Assembly: GCA_031296755.1 (NCBI GenBank)
Contig: JAUMMZ010000032.1
Location: forward strand, 1 to 64,000
Source of the DNA: Collinsella sp.
GTDB lineage: Bacteria; Actinomycetota; Coriobacteriia; Coriobacteriales; Coriobacteriaceae
DNA: 64,000 nt
Direction: 5' to 3'
The notes under the pieces were generated by a model. That model was not told the DNA's origin, searched no databases, and was given only the letters and a program-made list of their open reading frames with translations. The position numbers were made by a program, and so were the translations under genes. Positions 7,836 through 17,500 of the stretch are shown here, one piece after another; position 1 is the stretch's first letter; every line of letters starts with the position of its first letter.

Positions 7836-8384
7836 ATGAAATACCTCATCGCTTCTGACATCCACGGCTCGGCATACTGGGCCGAGCGCCTGGTCGCCGC
7901 CATCGAATCCCAGCAGCCCGACCGCATCGTCCTGCTGGGCGACCTGCTCTACCACGGTCCGCGCAACGACCTGCCGCGCGATTACGCCCCCAAGCGCGTA
8001 ATCCCGCTGCTCAACGCCCTGGCCGACCGCATCATCGCGGTACGCGGCAACTGCGATGCCGAGGTCGACCAGATGGTGCTCGACTTCCCCGTCATGGCCG
8101 ACTACGCCACGCTGTTCGACGAGACCGGCCGTGAGCTGTTCCTGACGCACGGCCATGTCTTTGGCGCCGGCATGCACAACAGCGTCGACCACGCGCCCGC
8201 GCTGCCCGAGGGCTCCGCGCTCGTCTACGGTCACACGCACGTCAAAGTCAACGAGGAGAGCGCCGCGCACCCGGGCCTGTGGCTCTTCAACCCCGGCAGC
8301 GTGAGCATCCCCAAGGACGGCACGCACAGCTACGGCATCTACGAGGGTGGAACGTTCCGTCATGTGATCCTGGAGGAGGACTAA
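7836..8384 (+). CDS. yfcE: YfcE-type metallophosphodiesterase
   Basis: Calcineurin-like phosphoesterase of 182 residues. The metal ligands are visible in order: SDIHGS, LLGDLLYHGPRN, VRGNCDAEVD, LTHGHVFG and YGHTHVKV, then LFNPGSVSIPK. The length and NCDAEVD motif match the YfcE subgroup, which cleaves phosphodiesters in vitro; the physiological substrate is unknown. It is followed two bases later by mazG, probably as an operon. Confidence 0.88.
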   Translation: MKYLIASDIHGSAYWAERLVAAIESQQPDRIVLLGDLLYHGPRNDLPRDYAPKRVIPLLNALADRIIAVRGNCDAEVDQMVLDFPVMADYATLFDETGRELFLTHGHVFGAGMHNSVDHAPALPEGSALVYGHTHVKVNEESAAHPGLWLFNPGSVSIPKDGTHSYGIYEGGTFRHVILEED

Positions 8385-8386
8385 CC

Positions 8387-9247
8387 ATGGCAGAGCACAT
8401 GGCTCAGCAAAATGCCGAGGGCTCGCGCGATCTGTCCACGCTGGTCGATGCGTCGGCCGAGCTGCAGCATCTGGTGCAGACCATCTGGCGTCTGCGTCAG
8501 CCCGATGGCTGCCCGTGGGATCGCGAACAGACACACCGCAGCATTGGCAAGAACATGATCGAGGAGGCCTACGAGGCGCTCGACTGCATCGAGGCGGACG
8601 ACGCGGTTCACCTGCGCGAGGAGCTGGGTGACGTGCTCATGCAGGTCGTGCTGCATGCGCAGATTGCTGCTGACGCCGGCGAGTTTACACTGGCCGACGT
8701 GGCGCGTGATATCGATGCCAAGCTCATCCGCCGTCATCCGCACGTGTTCGGCGATGTGGATGCCGACAGCTCCAACGAGGTACTCAAGATTTGGGACGAG
8801 GTCAAGCTTGCCGAGAAGGCCGCCAAGGACAAAGCCGTGGCGGCGGGTGAGGCCGCGCCCGAGGGTCTGCTCGATGGTGTGCCCACGCATCTGCCGGCGC
8901 TGATGCAGGCGCAGAAGGTGTCGCGCAAGGCAGCTGCCGTGGGCTTTGAGTGGGAGACGGTCCAGGACGTGTGGGACGAGGTCGCCGAGGAGCGTGCCGA
9001 GTTTGAGGCCGAGGCCCCCGGAACGCCCGAGCGCGAAATGGAGTTTGGCGACCTGCTCTTTGCCCTGGTCAACGTTGCGCGCAAAGAGGGCATTGACGCC
9101 GAGAGTGCCCTTCGTGCCAGCACGGCAAAGTTCCGCCGTCGCTGGGCCGCGATGGAGCAGATGGCGGCCGATGCTCACGTGGATCTTGCCGAGCTTTCGG
9201 CCCACGGCCTCAACGACCTGTGGGATGCCGCAAAGGCGGAGGAGTAA
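8387..9247 (+). CDS. mazG: Nucleoside triphosphate pyrophosphohydrolase MazG
   Basis: Hydrolyses nucleoside triphosphates to monophosphates plus pyrophosphate, cleaning non-canonical nucleotides. 286 residues with the N-terminal CPWDREQTHRSI segment, metal helix motif EEAYEALD with LREELGDVLMQVV, a linker of about 40 residues richer in Ala/Glu than in E. coli, and a second MazG-like half ending FGDLLFALVNVARK. The ATG at 8387 follows GGAGGAGG; the longer frame from 8279 overlaps yfcE and is rejected. A terminator follows at 9252. Confidence 0.92.
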   Translation: MAEHMAQQNAEGSRDLSTLVDASAELQHLVQTIWRLRQPDGCPWDREQTHRSIGKNMIEEAYEALDCIEADDAVHLREELGDVLMQVVLHAQIAADAGEFTLADVARDIDAKLIRRHPHVFGDVDADSSNEVLKIWDEVKLAEKAAKDKAVAAGEAAPEGLLDGVPTHLPALMQAQKVSRKAAAVGFEWETVQDVWDEVAEERAEFEAEAPGTPEREMEFGDLLFALVNVARKEGIDAESALRASTAKFRRRWAAMEQMAADAHVDLAELSAHGLNDLWDAAKAEE

Positions 9248-9251
9248 GACT

Positions 9252-9297
9252 GCGGGAACGACGGGCTGACACGCCTTATCGTTCCCGCTAAATTTTT
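9252..9297 (+). terminator. Rho-independent terminator after mazG
   Basis: Perfect 10-base stem GCGGGAACGA (9252-9261) with TCGTTCCCGC (9279-9288), followed by TAAATTTTT. It lies five bases after the mazG stop. Confidence 0.85.
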
Positions 9298-9318
9298 CGA
9301 AAATCAAGTGTATCCCTC

Positions 9319-9363
9319 GGCTAACTTAGGGCATAATGCAAAAAGTGCGACATGGCTAACTTA
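9319..9363 (+). promoter_or_regulatory. Enolase leader: direct repeat around a -10-like box
   Basis: GGCTAACTTA occurs twice, at 9319-9328 and 9354-9363, flanking CATAAT at 9332-9337. No convincing -35 hexamer is seen at the right spacing. The spacing of 35 bases suggests a same-face regulator site around the enolase promoter, but this is inference. Confidence 0.35.
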
Positions 9364-9436
9364 CGGAGGCGCACCGACGGTGCACGGTCAGCCGGTCGCT
9401 TGCATCCACTACGTTTCCAAGTGAGAGGGAGACAAC

Positions 9437-10726
9437 ATGAGCGATATTTTGGACGTCTACGGTCGCGAGGTGCTCGACAGCCGCGGCAATCCCACCGTCG
9501 AGGTCGAGGTCGTGCTCGAGGACGGCAGCTTTGGCCGCGCAATGGTGCCTTCGGGTGCTTCGACCGGCGCCTTTGAGGCCTGCGAGCTGCGCGATGGCGA
9601 CAAGGGCCGCTACCTGGGCAAGGGCGTTTCGCAGGCCGTCGAGCACGTCAACAACGAGTGCGCCGATGCCGTCGTGGGCCTCGATGCCTTCGATCAGCGC
9701 GCCGTCGATGCCGCGCTGATCGCTGCGGATGGTACCCCCAACAAGACCAAGCTCGGCGCCAACGCCATCCTGGGCGTGTCGCTGGCCGTTGCCCGCGCCG
9801 CTGCCGAGTCGGCTGGCCTGTCGCTGTGCCAGTACCTGGGCGGCGTCAACGCTCATCTGCTGCCCACACCTATGATGAACATCCTCAACGGCGGCGTGCA
9901 TGCCGACAATAACGTCGACTTCCAGGAGTTCATGATCATGCCCGTGGGTGCTCCGAGCTTTGCCGAGGGCCTGCGTTGGTGCGCCGAGGTCTACCACACC
10001 CTCAAGGGCGTGCTGCACGAGGCCGGCCTGGGCGGCGGCGTGGGCGACGAGGGCGGCTTTGCCCCCAACCTTAAGACCAATGCCGAGCCGTTCGAGTACA
10101 TCACCAAGGCCGTGGAGAAGGCCGGCTTTAAGCCCGGCATCGACTTCATGTACGCCATGGACCCGGCCTCGACCGAGTTCTACAACGCCGAGACCGGCAT
10201 GTACGAGCTCAAGGGCGAGGGCGTGGAGTACACGAGTGCCCAGATGGTTGATTACTGGGAGAAGCTCGTCGACACCTATCCCATCATCTCCATCGAGGAC
10301 GGCATGGCCGAGGAGGACTGGGACGGCTGGGTTGAGCTCACCCGTCGCATTGGCAACAAGGTGCAGCTGGTGGGCGACGACCTGTTCGTCACCAACACCG
10401 AGCGCCTCAAGAAGGGCATCGAGCTGGGTGCCGCCAACGCGATCCTGGTCAAGGTCAACCAGATCGGCACGCTCACCGAGTCGCTCGAGGCCATCGAGAC
10501 CGCCAAGGAGGCCGGCTACGCTTGCATCGTGAGCCACCGTTCCGGCGAGACCGAGGACTCCACGATCGCCGACCTGGTCGTGGGCGTCAACGCCGGCCAG
10601 ATCAAGTCGGGCGCCCCGTGCCGCAGCGACCGTATCGCCAAGTACAACCAGCTCATCCGCATCGAGGACGAGCTCGAGGGCAGCGCGCGTTACGCCGGCA
10701 AGGCCGCGTTCTACAACATTCGCTAG
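9437..10726 (+). CDS. eno: Enolase
   Basis: Glycolytic enzyme interconverting 2-phosphoglycerate and phosphoenolpyruvate, 429 residues, the standard bacterial length. GREVLDSRGNPTVEV opens the N-terminal domain; GDEGGFAPN, SIEDGMAEEDW, LVGDDLFVTN and the signature ILVKVNQIGTLTES follow, with SHRSGETED near the end as the catalytic loop. The start is behind GAGAGGGAG. It is transcribed alone between terminators at 9252 and 10800. Confidence 0.98.
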   Translation: MSDILDVYGREVLDSRGNPTVEVEVVLEDGSFGRAMVPSGASTGAFEACELRDGDKGRYLGKGVSQAVEHVNNECADAVVGLDAFDQRAVDAALIAADGTPNKTKLGANAILGVSLAVARAAAESAGLSLCQYLGGVNAHLLPTPMMNILNGGVHADNNVDFQEFMIMPVGAPSFAEGLRWCAEVYHTLKGVLHEAGLGGGVGDEGGFAPNLKTNAEPFEYITKAVEKAGFKPGIDFMYAMDPASTEFYNAETGMYELKGEGVEYTSAQMVDYWEKLVDTYPIISIEDGMAEEDWDGWVELTRRIGNKVQLVGDDLFVTNTERLKKGIELGAANAILVKVNQIGTLTESLEAIETAKEAGYACIVSHRSGETEDSTIADLVVGVNAGQIKSGAPCRSDRIAKYNQLIRIEDELEGSARYAGKAAFYNIR

Positions 10727-10799
10727 GCACGCGGAGGTCGCGGGGGCGGGGAAGACTCGGATTTGCCTTGCTCCAGCCGGGCGCTGTTGAGCACCATTG

Positions 10800-10831
10800 G
10801 GCGCTGGGCCATATGACTCAGCGCCTTTTTT
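10800..10831 (+). terminator. Rho-independent terminator after enolase
   Basis: Stem GGCGCTG (10800-10806) with CAGCGCC (10819-10825), followed by TTTTTT. It lies 74 bases after the enolase stop. Confidence 0.8.
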
Positions 10832-10922
10832 ATGTCGAGCAAAGGCTGGCGAAGGCGGTGCGGGCGCTCGTGCTATAACTAGAATACTTAGCGCAAACAA
10901 ACCTCAACCGCACAAGGCGCAC

Positions 10923-11684
10923 ATGGATCAGATTTACGACAACAGGTACTATTCCGCCGGTTCGCGTGAGCCGTCGCCTCGCCGTGCGCGCACGGTGCAG
11001 CTCGGTGGGTCCGCCTACGCCGGCGCCGACCGCTCCATGCAGCGCCCGACAAGTACCTCGCGCCCCAATGCTCAAGTGAATACTTCGACAGATGGACCAG
11101 TGCGCCCGGCACGTTCGTCGCATGCTCAGCGCTCGTCGGCTCAAACGCACGATAGGTCGAGCAGGCCTTCGAACCGTTTTTCGGGCTCGGACTTTATGCA
11201 CTACGCCAACGACAACGCGGTGGTCAAGGCGATCTACGACTTTACCCACGGTCCTCAGCGAGGGCTATTCATCGGCATTGTCGTTGCCCTGGTGCTCGTG
11301 AGCCTGTATTTCCCCGTGCGCGACCTGTACGTGGCAAAGCGTTCGAGCAATATCTTGACCAAGCAGGTCGAGATTCGCCAGCAATACAATGATGGGCTGC
11401 AAAAAAGCGTCGACAAGCTGCTCTCGGAGGAGGGTATCAAGGATGCGGCATCCGAGGACCTGGGCTTGGTGATGCCCGGCGAGAAGAGGATTGAAGTGCA
11501 GGGCCTGGACGGCGATTCGGATGCCTCGTCGAGCCAGAAGTCGTCGAACGCCAAGAAGGCCAGCGAAGTTGCCAAGGAAATCGAAGAAGTCGGTAAGGAC
11601 GCGCCGTGGTACATCCAAGCGCTCGACATGCTGTTTGGGTTTAACGGCGTCGAGGGCCAGACGGTCGTGTCCAACGGCAAATAG
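10923..11684 (+). CDS. DivIC/FtsB-like septum formation initiator
   Basis: Single-pass membrane protein of 253 residues. The first 110 residues are Ser/Arg/Thr-rich and probably disordered in the cytoplasm; one hydrophobic segment (about residues 114-130, GLFIGIVVALVLVSLYF) is followed by a coiled-coil-like stretch around KQVEIRQQYNDGLQKSVDKL and a VMPGEKRIEV segment, the layout of FtsB/DivIC proteins of the divisome. The C-terminus carries a Ser/Lys-rich linker. It is placed between enolase and ppx/gppA, as commonly seen for actinobacterial ftsB. ATG at 10923 is chosen because the longer frame runs through the enolase terminator. Confidence 0.8.
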   Translation: MDQIYDNRYYSAGSREPSPRRARTVQLGGSAYAGADRSMQRPTSTSRPNAQVNTSTDGPVRPARSSHAQRSSAQTHDRSSRPSNRFSGSDFMHYANDNAVVKAIYDFTHGPQRGLFIGIVVALVLVSLYFPVRDLYVAKRSSNILTKQVEIRQQYNDGLQKSVDKLLSEEGIKDAASEDLGLVMPGEKRIEVQGLDGDSDASSSQKSSNAKKASEVAKEIEEVGKDAPWYIQALDMLFGFNGVEGQTVVSNGK

Positions 11685-11704
11685 CGCCCGGAGGGGAGCC
11701 CGCA

Positions 11705-12706
11705 ATGGCAGATTGCAAACGCTATAAGGTAGCCGCGATCGACCTGGGAACGGTGTCGTCGCGACTGGTGCTGGCGCAGGTCGAGGCCGGGGCGATCGTG
11801 GAATCGTCCAAGCATACCGAGATCACCGACTTGGGCGAGGGCGTGGACGCGACGGGGCGCTTTTGCGAGGCGGCCGTTGAGCGCGTGCTCGCTGCGTGCC
11901 GCATGTTTGTGGACGAAGCCCGTGCCTTTGGGGCCGCGTGCATCTGCACCACGTGCACGAGCGCCGCACGCGATGCGTCCAATGCTGCCCTGCTGCTGGA
12001 CGGCCTGCGCGATCTGGGGCTCGAACCGCAGGTGATTCCGGGCGAGGTTGAGGCGCGCCTGACGTTTTTTGGCGTAGCGCACGACTTTGCAGGCGAGCGC
12101 ATCATCGTCGCCGATTCGGGTGGCGGCTCCACGGAGCTCGCGACGGGCGTCTATGCGCCTGAGCGCGGGGTCTTTGCGCTGGAGGGAACGCGCTCACTGG
12201 ACATCGGTTGCCGTCGCGTGACGGAGCGGTTTTTCTCGGCGCTGCCGCCCGCACGCGGCGAGCTTGCTGCCGCTGCCTCGTGGGCAGGCGAGCAGTTCGC
12301 CGCCTATTTTGAAGGCCTGCCCAGCGACTTTGAGCGCGCCGAGCGTCTGGTCGCGGTGGGTGGCACGGTGACTACGCTGGTGGCTCTGGTCCACGAGCTG
12401 GAACCGTACGATTCGAGCTTTGTTCACCTACGCGAGCTGTCGCTGGAGCAGGTCTCGGCCGCTATCGAGCGCATGTCTGTGTTGGACGCGGAAGGCATCG
12501 CCGCGCTACCGGGTGTACAGCCCAAACGCGCGGGCGTGATCTTGGCTGGCGCCGTGGTGATCCGCGAACTCATGCGTGCCGGCGGCTACAAGACGCTCAC
12601 CGTAAGCGAGAACAGCCTACTCGCCGGCATGGCCGCCACCATCAACGAGGTTCTCGACGGCGCGACTCCCACCATCGCCTGGACCCCAGAGCTCAGCACC
12701 CTCTAA
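11705..12706 (+). CDS. Ppx/GppA family phosphatase
   Basis: Exopolyphosphatase/guanosine pentaphosphatase family member of the ASKHA fold, 333 residues. The phosphate-binding motifs are AIDLGTVSSRLVL at the N-terminus and DSGGGSTEL in the middle, with VAVGGTVTTLVAL and a C-terminal SLLAGMAA segment. It contains only the two ASKHA subdomains, without the HD-like C-terminal domains of E. coli Ppx. It follows the DivIC-like gene by 20 bases behind GGAGGGGAG, likely co-transcribed. Polyphosphate versus pppGpp specificity cannot be decided. Confidence 0.87.
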   Translation: MADCKRYKVAAIDLGTVSSRLVLAQVEAGAIVESSKHTEITDLGEGVDATGRFCEAAVERVLAACRMFVDEARAFGAACICTTCTSAARDASNAALLLDGLRDLGLEPQVIPGEVEARLTFFGVAHDFAGERIIVADSGGGSTELATGVYAPERGVFALEGTRSLDIGCRRVTERFFSALPPARGELAAAASWAGEQFAAYFEGLPSDFERAERLVAVGGTVTTLVALVHELEPYDSSFVHLRELSLEQVSAAIERMSVLDAEGIAALPGVQPKRAGVILAGAVVIRELMRAGGYKTLTVSENSLLAGMAATINEVLDGATPTIAWTPELSTL

Positions 12707-12708
12707 AT

Positions 12709-12740
12709 AAGTTGCGGTGAAATAGTTCCTAAATAAGCTG
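12709..12740. repeat. Half copy of GTTGCGGTGAAATAG repeat beside the IS
   Basis: AAGTTGCGGTGAAATAGTTCC begins at 12709 and matches the left arm of the copy at 35334. The complementary right arm is missing: neither the 14 bases before the IS inverted repeat nor the sequence after 14054 carries it. The IS left end is at 12754. Confidence 0.7.
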
Positions 12741-12753
12741 GTAAACGGTATAA

Positions 12754-14054
12754 AGGGGGTGCGGACGATTTCTTGGACCGCGCCTAGGCGTATCCAAGCT
12801 TCCTGCGGTACTCCATCGGGCTCAGCCACCCGAGGGACTTCTTGATCCGCTCCTCACGATAGTACACGAGGTAGGCCTCGAGCCTTCCCATGAACTCCTC
12901 GGCCGTCACGCCCTCCCAGTCCCTGTAGTGGAAGAACTCGTTCTTGAGGCGCCCGAAGAAGCCCTCGCAGGCCGAGTTGTCCGGGCTGCAGCCCTTCGCG
13001 GACATGCTCCTGACCAGGCCGTTCTCCTCGCAGATCCCGATCCACTCCGGCCAGCGGTAGTGGCCGCCCCGGTCCGAGTGGATCGTCGTGCGCCCGCCCG
13101 CCGGCCTCGCCGCGCAGGCCTTGAGCAGGCTCGAGTTCGCGAGGCGCTTGTCGGGGTGCAGCCCGATCGACCAGGCGACGGGCATCCCGTCGAAGCAGTC
13201 GACGATCGGGCTCAGGTAGACCTTCTCGCCGCCCGGGAGCCTGAACTCGGTGATGTCGGTGAGCCACAGCCGGTTGGGCTCGTCGGCGCGGAACCTCCTG
13301 TTCACGAGGTTCTCCGGCGCCTTGGAGACCTCGCCGGCGTAGGAGCTGTAGCCCCGGGCGCGCCTCTTGTTGTAGACGACCTCGAGGCCCTCCTCGCGCA
13401 TCACGCGGGCCACGCGCTTCTCGCTGGCCCGGACGCCCTCGCGGCGCAGGCGCGCCCAGACGGTGCGGTACCCCCAGCACCCCGAGCCCTCGCGGAAGAT
13501 GCGCACCACGCGGTCGCGTATGTCGGCGTCGCGGTCGCGCGGCGCGGCGACGCGGGGCCTCCAGTACTCATAGGAGCTCTTCGATATCCTCAAGAAACCC
13601 GTGATCGAGCGGAGGGGCAGGGCGGTCGCCCGCCTCAATCTCTCGCCGAGCTCGCACTTGCTCCTGTTCGAGATCGAAGCCGGGTCCCACCCTTCCGCTT
13701 TTAGGTCGGCCAACACCGCCCTGAGCAGCAGGTTCTCTATCTGGTCCTCGTTGAGCCCGGCGAGCGGGCCGGTCGCCGGCGGGGCGTAGATCGACTTGTC
13801 GGGGCCCAAGCTGGCCTCCTTCCGTGGCGGTTTCCTCGCCCCGATTCTACAGCGCGCCCCGGTGTAGCTGTGCGGGAGGTGCCCCGTCGCCCACTTCTTG
13901 GCCGCGCCCACCGAGACCCCCGCGAACTTCGCGGCGGCGGTCGGCCCCATGCCGTCCTCCGTCGCCAGGAGGAAGAGCTCGACCTTCTCCCTGCTGTACA
14001 TGCGAACCTCCAGTCCGGACCGCCCCGCGGTCCAACTTTCTGTCCGCACCCCCT
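12754..14054 (-). mobile_element. IS3-family insertion sequence, about 1.30 kb
   Basis: A single transposase gene is bounded by 29-base imperfect inverted repeats: AGGGGGTGCGGAC at 12754 and its complement GTCCGCACCCCCT ending at 14054, each continuing inward to a shared TTGGACCGCG segment. Flanking bases (GTATAA on the left, CTCTCG on the right) show no target-site duplication. Left of it is a half repeat that has lost its partner arm; right of it is an AT-rich array unlike the surrounding DNA. The open frame is intact, so the element may still be active. Confidence 0.85.
12784..14001 (-). CDS. IS3-family transposase, single-frame
   Basis: 405 residues from ATG 14001, which follows GGAGGTTCGC. 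An N-terminal helix-turn-helix (MYSREKVELFLLATEDG, then AAAKFAGVSVGAAKKWA) is fused in one frame to an HTH_21 region and an rve integrase domain. The DDE triad is visible: LWLTDITEF, IHSDRGGHYR and SPDNSACEGFFGRLKNEFF with the C-terminal YREERIKKSLGWLSP block. Most IS3 members need a frameshift between orfA and orfB; here no shift is required. Longer upstream start at 14049 runs into the inverted repeat and is rejected. Confidence 0.9.
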   Translation of the reverse strand: MYSREKVELFLLATEDGMGPTAAAKFAGVSVGAAKKWATGHLPHSYTGARCRIGARKPPRKEASLGPDKSIYAPPATGPLAGLNEDQIENLLLRAVLADLKAEGWDPASISNRSKCELGERLRRATALPLRSITGFLRISKSSYEYWRPRVAAPRDRDADIRDRVVRIFREGSGCWGYRTVWARLRREGVRASEKRVARVMREEGLEVVYNKRRARGYSSYAGEVSKAPENLVNRRFRADEPNRLWLTDITEFRLPGGEKVYLSPIVDCFDGMPVAWSIGLHPDKRLANSSLLKACAARPAGGRTTIHSDRGGHYRWPEWIGICEENGLVRSMSAKGCSPDNSACEGFFGRLKNEFFHYRDWEGVTAEEFMGRLEAYLVYYREERIKKSLGWLSPMEYRRKLGYA

Positions 14055-14300
14055 CTCTCGTAATTATCTCTCATTTTTCTCTCTATCTCTCGGCTTAGAG
14101 ATAAGAGATAGATAGAGATGGAATGTCTACCATTTGCTTCATTTATACATATTTTTGCTGGTAGAACAATCGGTATTGAGACAATACCATGATTGCCTGT
14201 CTCTTTGCTGCTCAGTTATCTCTCATATTTATCTCTCGTCTTTCTGTTATCTCTCGTATTTGTGACGAATGAGAGATGAGAGATACGTGAGTGATGGACG
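14055..14300. repeat. AT-rich array of ATCTCTC motifs
   Basis: A non-coding stretch with TTATCTCTC or TATCTCTC at about 14065, 14084, 14216, 14230 and 14248, and inverted GAGAGAT/AGAGATA forms at 14098-14120 and 14270-14284. Between them lies the small palindrome GGTATTGAGACAATACC (14172-14188). Base composition is much lower in GC than neighbouring genes. No open frame of note is present. The pattern could be a cluster of protein-binding sites or the remnant end of a mobile element. Confidence 0.55.
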
Positions 14301-14327
14301 AGCGAGGGTTTTCGGACGGTCGGATAT

Positions 14328-14423
14328 CGAGAGTGGATATTTGGACGGTTTTTTGGGCTTTTGCGGCAGATTCCGTCCAAATATCCACTCTCGTTTGGCG
14401 AGTGTCCAATTTTCCACGCTCGC
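14328..14423. repeat. GAGCGTGGAT-type palindrome plus half-site (copy 1)
   Basis: Perfect 21-base arms at 14328-14348 (CGAGAGTGGATATTTGGACGG) and 14373-14393 are followed by a half-site GTCCAATTTTCCACGCTCG at 14404. An inverted degenerate half-site, CGAGCGAGGGTTTTCGGACG, precedes it at 14299. The same family is at 19069 and 20472, with a lone half-site at 26840. Confidence 0.75.
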
Positions 14424-14558
14424 GCGGCGGTCACGCGGGGCCTTTGCCCAATCCGCCAGCATCGTCTTCAGTTCGCCGCAGAGCCGCGGCCCCATATGGG
14501 TATACTCTCGGGGATTCGACTCGATTCGCCCCCGCTGGGGCGTCAAAGGAGACTGCAT

Positions 14559-17500
14559 ATGCCCACCACCTCAACCGACCCGCGCGCCGCAGCCGCTGCA
14601 CTGCTGGTGCCCGGCACTACCTGCCACGGCTTTGCCGTCGAGCGCCGCGAGACCGTGCCCGAGCTCGACTCGGACGCTTACGTGCTGCGACACACTGCCT
14701 CGGGCGCTCGCCTGCTGTACCTGGCGTGCGACGACGAGAACAAGGCCTTTGCCATTGGCTTTAAGACGCCGCCGGCCGATTCCACCGGCGTGTTCCATAT
14801 TCTTGAGCACTCGGTGCTGTGCGGATCGGCCAAGTTTCCCGTCAAGGAGCCGTTCGTGGACCTGATCAAGAGCTCCATGCAGACGTTCCTCAACGCCATG
14901 ACCTACCCCGACAAGACCATCTACCCCGTTGCCACCACCAACGAGCAGGATCTGTACAACCTGATGGACGTGTACCTGGACGCGGTGTTCAACCCGGCCA
15001 TCTATACCAAGCCCACCATTTTTGAGCAGGAGGGCTGGCACTACGAACTGGACCTGCCGGAGGGCGACGGCGACAGCAGCGCCGCGAGCCTGCACGAGGG
15101 CACGCTGCGTTATAACGGCGTGGTGTTCAACGAGATGAAGGGCGCGCTGTCCGACCCCATGAGTGTGCTGGACGATGCCGTCAACGCCGCGCTCTATCCC
15201 GACACCGCCTATGCACACGAGAGCGGTGGCGACCCGCGCGCGATTCCCGCGCTCACCTACGAGCAGTTCCTGGACACGCACGCGCGCCACTACAATCCTT
15301 CCAACTCCTACATCACGCTCTACGGCGACCTAGATGTGGACCGCGCGCTGGCCTTTTTGGACGAGCGCTATCTGTCGCAGCCGAGTGCCGCGAGCCGCCG
15401 CATGGACGCAGCCGTTGCCGCCGGCGAGGACCCGTCCGCGCTGGCACCCAATCCGCTGGACGTGCAGGAGCCTGTGACCTGCGAGTATAAGCGCGTCGAG
15501 ATGGCCACCACGCCCGAGAACGCCTTGGTGGGCCTGGGTCTGGTGCTGGGCAGCGCGCTCGACCGCAAGCGCACGATCGCGGCGGATATCCTGTTCGAGG
15601 CGCTGCTGGGCTCCAACGAAGCGCCGGTTAAGAAGGCCATTCTGGCCGCCGGCCTGGGCGGCAACGTGGTGAGCTACACCGCGGCCGAAAGCCTGCAGCC
15701 CTACGAGCTCATCATGCTGCAAAACGCGCAGCCCGGCGTGGCGCGCGAGCTACGTCGCGTGTTCCAGGACGCCTGCCGCGACCTGTGTGAGCACGGCGTT
15801 CCGCGCGAGCGCCTGGAAGCCATCATCAGCAGCAACGAATACGACCTGCGCCAGCGCGACTACGGTATCGCCGACGGCGTGGCCATTGCGTGCGACGCGC
15901 TGAGCACCTGGCTCTACGATGACGACGCCGCGACGCTGGCGCTCAAGTACGGCCCGGTGTACGAGGAGCTGCGTGGCGAGCTGGACGGCAGCTATTTTGA
16001 GGACCTGCTGCGCGAACTGGTGCTGCAGAACGATCACATGGCACTGGTCGAGCTGGTGCCGGTGGACGCCACCGAGGGTTCGGAGGGTGCCGAGGCCGCC
16101 GAGCTGGCAGCCAAGCGGGACGCCATGACCGATGCCGAGCTGGCCGACGTGGTCGAGCGCACGGCCGTACTGCGTGCCGCGCAGGAGGCCGAGGACACGC
16201 CCGAGGACAAGGCCACGCTGCCGCGCCTCCGCGTATCCGACATTGGCGAGGCGCGCCCCGAGCCGCCGCTCGTTGTGGACACGACCGCGCCCATCCCCTG
16301 CCTGCGCCACGGCATCCCCACCAACCGTTTGGCCTACGCTATGCAGTATTTCGACCTGAGCTGCGTCGCGTTTGAGGACCTGCCCTATGTGACGCTGCTC
16401 TGCCGCCTGCTCAAGCAGCTGCCCACGCGCGAGCATTCGGCCGAGGAGCTCGACAACTTGCTCGCCGGCAAGCTCGGCTTTTTGAGCTTTACGACCGAGG
16501 TCATGACCCAGCCCGAAGTGGACGGCGTGCGCCCCTACCTGCTGGTGAGCGCCGGCGCCCTGTCCGAGAAGATCGACGCGCTGGCGAGTCTGCCGCGCGA
16601 GGTATGGTCGAGCACGCTTTTGGCAGACGCCGACGCCGACCGCGTGCGCGACGTGCTCACGCAGATTCGCATTGGGCTTGAGCAGGGCTTTATCAACAAC
16701 GGCCACTCGGCGGCGCTCGGTCGCGCGATGAGCTACAGCTCGCCTTCGGCCGTGGTGCGCGAGCAGCTTTCGGGCGTTGATTTCTATCTGTTCCTGCGCG
16801 ATCTGCTCGACCACTTTGACGAGCGCCTGGACGGCCTGCGCGCCAAGCTTACCGAGCTGGCGGGCCGCATCTTTGTGGCCGACGGCCGCATGGCGAGCTT
16901 TACCGGCAGCGACGAGGACTTTGACGCGTACTGGGATGCCGCGGGCGACCTGGGGCTGGGCGCTGGCGACGGCGCCAATGCCGGCCGCGACGCGCTCGTG
17001 GTACCGACGCCGTGCGACCGCCACGAAGCCTTTGTCATCCCCAGCGACATCTGCTTTGCGGCGAGCGCGTGCGATCCGCGTCGCTTGGGGCTCGAAGTGA
17101 CGGGCGCCTGGGCGGTTGCCGCCAACGCGCTCTCCTACGACTACCTGTGGAACGAGATCCGCGTGAAGGGTGGTGCGTACGGCTGCGGATTCCGCGCGGC
17201 CGGCGAGCGTCAGGCGGCGTTCTACACCTACCGCGACCCGGCAATCGACCCCTCGATTGAGCGCGTGGCGCGCGCAGGCGAATGGCTCAGCAGCTTTGAG
17301 CCCGACGAGGCCGCCTTTGAGGGCTTTATCGTGAGCTGCGTGAGCGGCATGGACGCGCCGGTGAAGCCGTACGCGCTCACCAAGCGCCGCAACACGACCT
17401 ACCTGGCCGGACTCGATCCACATGCACGTGAGGAGCGCCGCGCCCAGATGCTTGCGGCCACACCCGGTGAGCTGCGCTCGCTCGGCGCCGATGTGACGCG

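Noticed and set aside
9356..10900. 514-codon antisense frame opposite enolase
   Set aside because: Antisense shadow caused by biased third positions; it spans two terminators and has no recognisable domain.
13601..13789. Small plus-strand frame inside the IS
   Set aside because: Antisense to the transposase helix-turn-helix region, without coding features.
14055..14300. Possible CRISPR array from repeated ATCTCTC motifs
   Set aside because: Repeats are only 7-9 bases, irregularly spaced, in both orientations, and no cas genes are near.
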